From CAYRGQ01 sp964444885 (lineage in GTDB: Bacteria; Bacteroidota; Bacteroidia; Sphingobacteriales; Sphingobacteriaceae), in NCBI GenBank assembly GCA_964444885.1, contig CAYUIZ010000067.1, positions 1 through 16,944 of the forward strand: DNA of 16,944 nt, written 5' to 3'. The translations under genes were made by a program, and so were the position numbers. Position 1 is the first letter of the stretch; every line of letters begins with the position of its first letter. Below the pieces are notes generated by a model. That model had not been told where the DNA came from, searched no databases, and saw nothing but the letters and a program-made list of their open reading frames with translations. Below are positions 14,320 through 16,944 of this stretch, piece after piece.

Positions 14320-15708
14320 TCATCGGGCGGCGCTTCGTGTCTTTTCAAACAAGTCGCGCATGGCTTGAAGTGTTTCGGCGTATGCAGGGTCGGCGGCAAC
14401 GTTCACCCCTTCGTCCGGATCGTTCGCAAAGTCGTATAAGACCTCATAATCATGCTCCGTGTATTTCATGTAGCGGGTTGTTTTGGTCACTACCCCCTCC
14501 ACTTTGGGCAGGTGCGGGCTGCTGAAGACGGTGTGTTCGTAGAAAAACGCATCACGTTCGGGCGTGCGGCCGTAGGCCAGATCGATCAGATCCATGCCTT
14601 GCAGCTGTTGCGGCACGGGCACTCCAGCCAATTTGAGCAGCGTGGGCGCAATGTCGATATTCAGGGCCAGCGCGTTGTTCTCAACGCCGCGCAGCGCCGT
14701 ATTGCGCGGATCATAGATGATCAGCGGCACATGGATACCCACATGAAAACCGTACCATTTGCCCATCAGGCCCTGCTCGCCAAGGGACACGCCGTGGTCG
14801 CTGGTGTAGACAATTATCGTATTGTCGTCTAGCCCGAGCGATGCTAGCTTCTGCTGCACCCGGCCTACGGCTTCGTCCAGTCCCGTCACTAGGCGGTAAT
14901 AACCTTTCGCGTTTTGCTGGAAAAGCGCATCCGTCGAAAAGAAACCATGCCAACGGTTCCGCGCGATGTTCTGGTCGGTACGGAAGAAATCAGGGAAAGC
15001 ATTCCAATAGCGTTCGTCCGCCGTCTTCGGCTTCGGGATGGTCACATCCTGGTACAGCGCCTGGTGGCGCTCAGGCACCAGAAAATAAGCCGGATCTGTG
15101 GCAGTAGGGTCAATCTCATGGGCTGCGCTGAACGACAAGTAAAGATGGAAGGGTTTGTCCCCGTCCTGCTTATCGAGCCAAGCCTCGGCTTTGTTGACGA
15201 TGTTGTCCGTATTGTGGACGCCGTTTTCCGTCCACGGGATATCCGAATCGAAATAATCATAATAGCTGCTTGGCGCGGCATTGCCCACGCCGTACAGACC
15301 GATAGACGCCGTATGGTAGCCTTGCGCCTTGAGCAACAACGGGAAGGTCTGGAGCACCGCTTCGTGCGTGAAATTCGTCGTGAAATCGTTAATGCCGTGG
15401 CGAGCCCGGTGCTGCCCCGATAACAGGCTGGCGCGACTCACCGCGCAGATCGCCGTGGTCACGTACGCTTCCTTATACATCACGCCCTCTTCGGCAAGCT
15501 TGTCCAGGTTAGGCGTAATAACAAAGGGATGTCCTGCGGCACCGAGCGCGTCGCCGCGGTGGCTGTCGACAACAATAAATACGATGTTAGGCTGGGACGC
15601 CCGGCTTGACGAATCCGCCAAAGCGGAATCTGCCGCCTTGGACAAGCCAAACTGGCACAACGCAAGCAAGCAAAGCAGGGATGACCTCATGGCTCTAGTA
15701 ATACACAT
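14320..15708 (-). CDS. secreted sulfatase (alkaline phosphatase superfamily, S1-type)
   Basis: 462 residues from the first Met. The internal MRSS at residue 7 gives a cleaner signal peptide ending at LSKAA (26) and is the likelier start (15690). Sulfatase motifs are D48 in FIVVDSHRGD, the modification-site Cys88 in AICAVSRAS, SAAHE with H197, the metal pair D304-H305 in YTSDHG, K317 in MGKWYGF, and a C-terminal MKYTEHDYEVLYD. The Cys would be converted to formylglycine, probably by an anaerobic-type or FGE enzyme encoded elsewhere. The motif is C-A-V-S-R, with Val where Pro or Ala is usual. The enzyme should remove sulfate from a glycan in the periplasm or outside; the glycan cannot be named. 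It is minus strand, 100 bases after the PHP gene and probably co-transcribed with it. Confidence 0.87.
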   Translation of the reverse strand: MCITRAMRSSLLCLLALCQFGLSKAADSALADSSSRASQPNIVFIVVDSHRGDALGAAGHPFVITPNLDKLAEEGVMYKEAYVTTAICAVSRASLLSGQHRARHGINDFTTNFTHEAVLQTFPLLLKAQGYHTASIGLYGVGNAAPSSYYDYFDSDIPWTENGVHNTDNIVNKAEAWLDKQDGDKPFHLYLSFSAAHEIDPTATDPAYFLVPERHQALYQDVTIPKPKTADERYWNAFPDFFRTDQNIARNRWHGFFSTDALFQQNAKGYYRLVTGLDEAVGRVQQKLASLGLDDNTIIVYTSDHGVSLGEQGLMGKWYGFHVGIHVPLIIYDPRNTALRGVENNALALNIDIAPTLLKLAGVPVPQQLQGMDLIDLAYGRTPERDAFFYEHTVFSSPHLPKVEGVVTKTTRYMKYTEHDYEVLYDFANDPDEGVNVAADPAYAETLQAMRDLFEKTRSAAR

Positions 15709-15808
15709 TTCGTTTAAGCAGGTTTAATCGTGCGTGTTCGCAAATATGCGACAAAGCACATAAATACCGTTGTCATAATTTGGTTATCAATCGTCCCCCC
15801 GCCAACCA

Positions 15809-16944
15809 TCAAGACCCGCTGGCCTGAACAATTCCTTCCAATGAAACTTCCAGCGGCTTATTCATTCCGATCAACCAATTGGTGACGGTCAATTGTTGCA
15901 CACCCGCAGGCCGGAATATGGGTTGCTTCGCGTCTTGAGGAAGGCTAAAGGTTGTTCCGCCTACGGACACCGAGACGGGCAAGGAACTCTTATTCGTCAA
16001 TTCGAGCATACCCGGATGTGGGGCGTTAATATCGACCGAAGCGTTGAATAATTCCGCCAGCCACGGGTCCCGGCCCCAAAGCATACCCGCTGCCCAAGCG
16101 ATTGTACGCTTGGCAAACATGGCTTCGCGGACGCTTTCCACGGAGCGTTCCTTGGCCAGCACGAGCGTAATCGGGCGCAAGGGGTTATGAATGCCGTAGT
16201 GGCTGAGTTCGGTGGGATGGATATCGCTATTGGCGAAAATAGCCAAGTCGCGCTCGTTGCACCAATCGGATACGATGGGATAATATTCGGTACTGTTGAA
16301 TACTTCAATGCCGTGCATATAACCCTGCCGGTAGAGCTCCTCATGCTCAGGCAGAAAACGCAAAGGCGCACCTACTTCAATACCTCCGCTCTGCGGCGCC
16401 TCCCAGCCCGGATGGTTCCATAGCATAAACCCGCCTTGGTCCGCGGCTATCCGAAACATTTCGCGCCAGTCATCCACAGCGGCGGCTATTGGGTTCACAT
16501 CCTGCGTAAAGAACACGTTGAAGTGGCCCGGAGGCATGTTGAAACGGGTAATCTCCGTGCCCGGAACCAAAAGAAGATTTTGCTTGTCTGCCTCGGGCTT
16601 CGCCAAGTTGTACGCAATATTAAAATCATTGGCGACTTCGTCGACCAATTTCCAGCGGCCTCCTTTACTAAAGTACGGGCGGTATTCAATGTGATCGGTG
16701 ATAGAAATCACGTCAAAGCCGTTCTGTACACCTTCGGCGACCCGGTCGGCGGGCATGACGTGGCCATCTGAGAAAAGGGTATGCATGTGAAAGTCCCCCT
16801 TAAGCACTTTGAATCCAGCAGTATCCGGGATGGTGATTTGCCGAGGCGGAATGGGCTGGGGCTTCATGGCCTCGCCCATGCTGACCGGATAGGTGTCTAT
16901 TTGTGCTCCTCTGGAAGCATACACTCGATTCGGTTCGTTCCCCA
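15809..16944 (-). CDS. PHP-family phosphoesterase, 5' end outside the window
   Basis: At least 371 residues. The reading frame stays open to the right edge of the window (upstream residues GNEPNR are coding-compatible), so the start is uncertain. GTG 16922-16924 and ATG codons at about 16879 and 16867 are alternatives, and none is preceded by a signal peptide. The PHP metal cluster is complete. Counting from the GTG, it comprises H46 and H48 in GDFHMHTLFSDG, H78 in ITDHIEY, E124 in PGTEITR, H134 in PPGHFN, H171 in LWNHPGW, and D234 and H236 in ANSDIHPT. These bind three metals in phosphoesterases such as histidinol phosphatase, nucleoside monophosphatases and cyclic-nucleotide enzymes. A C-terminal beta-rich tail from about 300 (LELTNKSSLPVSVSVGG) is added. 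Phosphate-ester cleavage is expected; the substrate is unknown. Confidence 0.82.
   Translation of the reverse strand, partial: GNEPNRVYASRGAQIDTYPVSMGEAMKPQPIPPRQITIPDTAGFKVLKGDFHMHTLFSDGHVMPADRVAEGVQNGFDVISITDHIEYRPYFSKGGRWKLVDEVANDFNIAYNLAKPEADKQNLLLVPGTEITRFNMPPGHFNVFFTQDVNPIAAAVDDWREMFRIAADQGGFMLWNHPGWEAPQSGGIEVGAPLRFLPEHEELYRQGYMHGIEVFNSTEYYPIVSDWCNERDLAIFANSDIHPTELSHYGIHNPLRPITLVLAKERSVESVREAMFAKRTIAWAAGMLWGRDPWLAELFNASVDINAPHPGMLELTNKSSLPVSVSVGGTTFSLPQDAKQPIFRPAGVQQLTVTNWLIGMNKPLEVSLEGIVQASGS

Overview
The window looks like a Bacteroidota chromosome segment, most likely from the Sphingobacteriaceae or relatives. The evidence is a SusD C-terminal relic, many secreted hydrolases with type I signal peptides, the near absence of Shine-Dalgarno sequences, matches to the Bacteroidota -7 promoter box (TAnnTTTG), and families typical of the phylum (DUF5060/DUF4038 glycosidase, secreted sulfatase, secreted PHP protein). 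The genus cannot be fixed from the sequence alone.

There are two compartments. The left part (1 to about 2550) is visibly AT-rich and reads as the end of an integrated element. It holds the tail of an unknown gene, a small HEPN-type putative ribonuclease, an intergenic stretch with nested inverted repeats that could encode a structured RNA, and a LOTUS (OST-HTH)-DUF3825 protein. It ends at a 3' tRNA fragment (T-arm plus acceptor strand) followed by a terminator. This is the expected scar of tRNA-targeted integration, with the element to the left and the old chromosome to the right. Two RNA-acting genes around a possible structured RNA at an island end are the most novel-looking item here, but a functional link is inference.

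The segment 2550-3036 carries a 42-codon coding relic and an imperfect 8-bp tandem repeat of 18 units.

From 3037 onward the DNA is richer in GC and holds carbohydrate and nucleoside catabolism genes. In order: a secreted DUF5060/DUF4038 glycosidase (minus strand); a decayed stretch ending in the C-terminus of a RagB/SusD protein; a secreted endonuclease/exonuclease/phosphatase-family protein; a secreted propeller-like protein; and a minus-strand cytoplasmic helical-repeat protein. Next comes a tight four-gene plus-strand operon: ribokinase, a DMT-type sugar or nucleoside transporter, a secreted ADP-ribosylglycohydrolase-family protein and a secreted nucleoside hydrolase. The window ends with a convergent sulfatase and a PHP-family phosphoesterase that runs off the right edge.

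The four-gene operon suggests periplasmic release of ribose from nucleosides and possibly ADP-ribosyl compounds, import of the sugar, and phosphorylation by ribokinase to ribose-5-phosphate. The SusD relic shows that a neighbouring polysaccharide/nutrient utilisation locus has lost its outer-membrane uptake pair.
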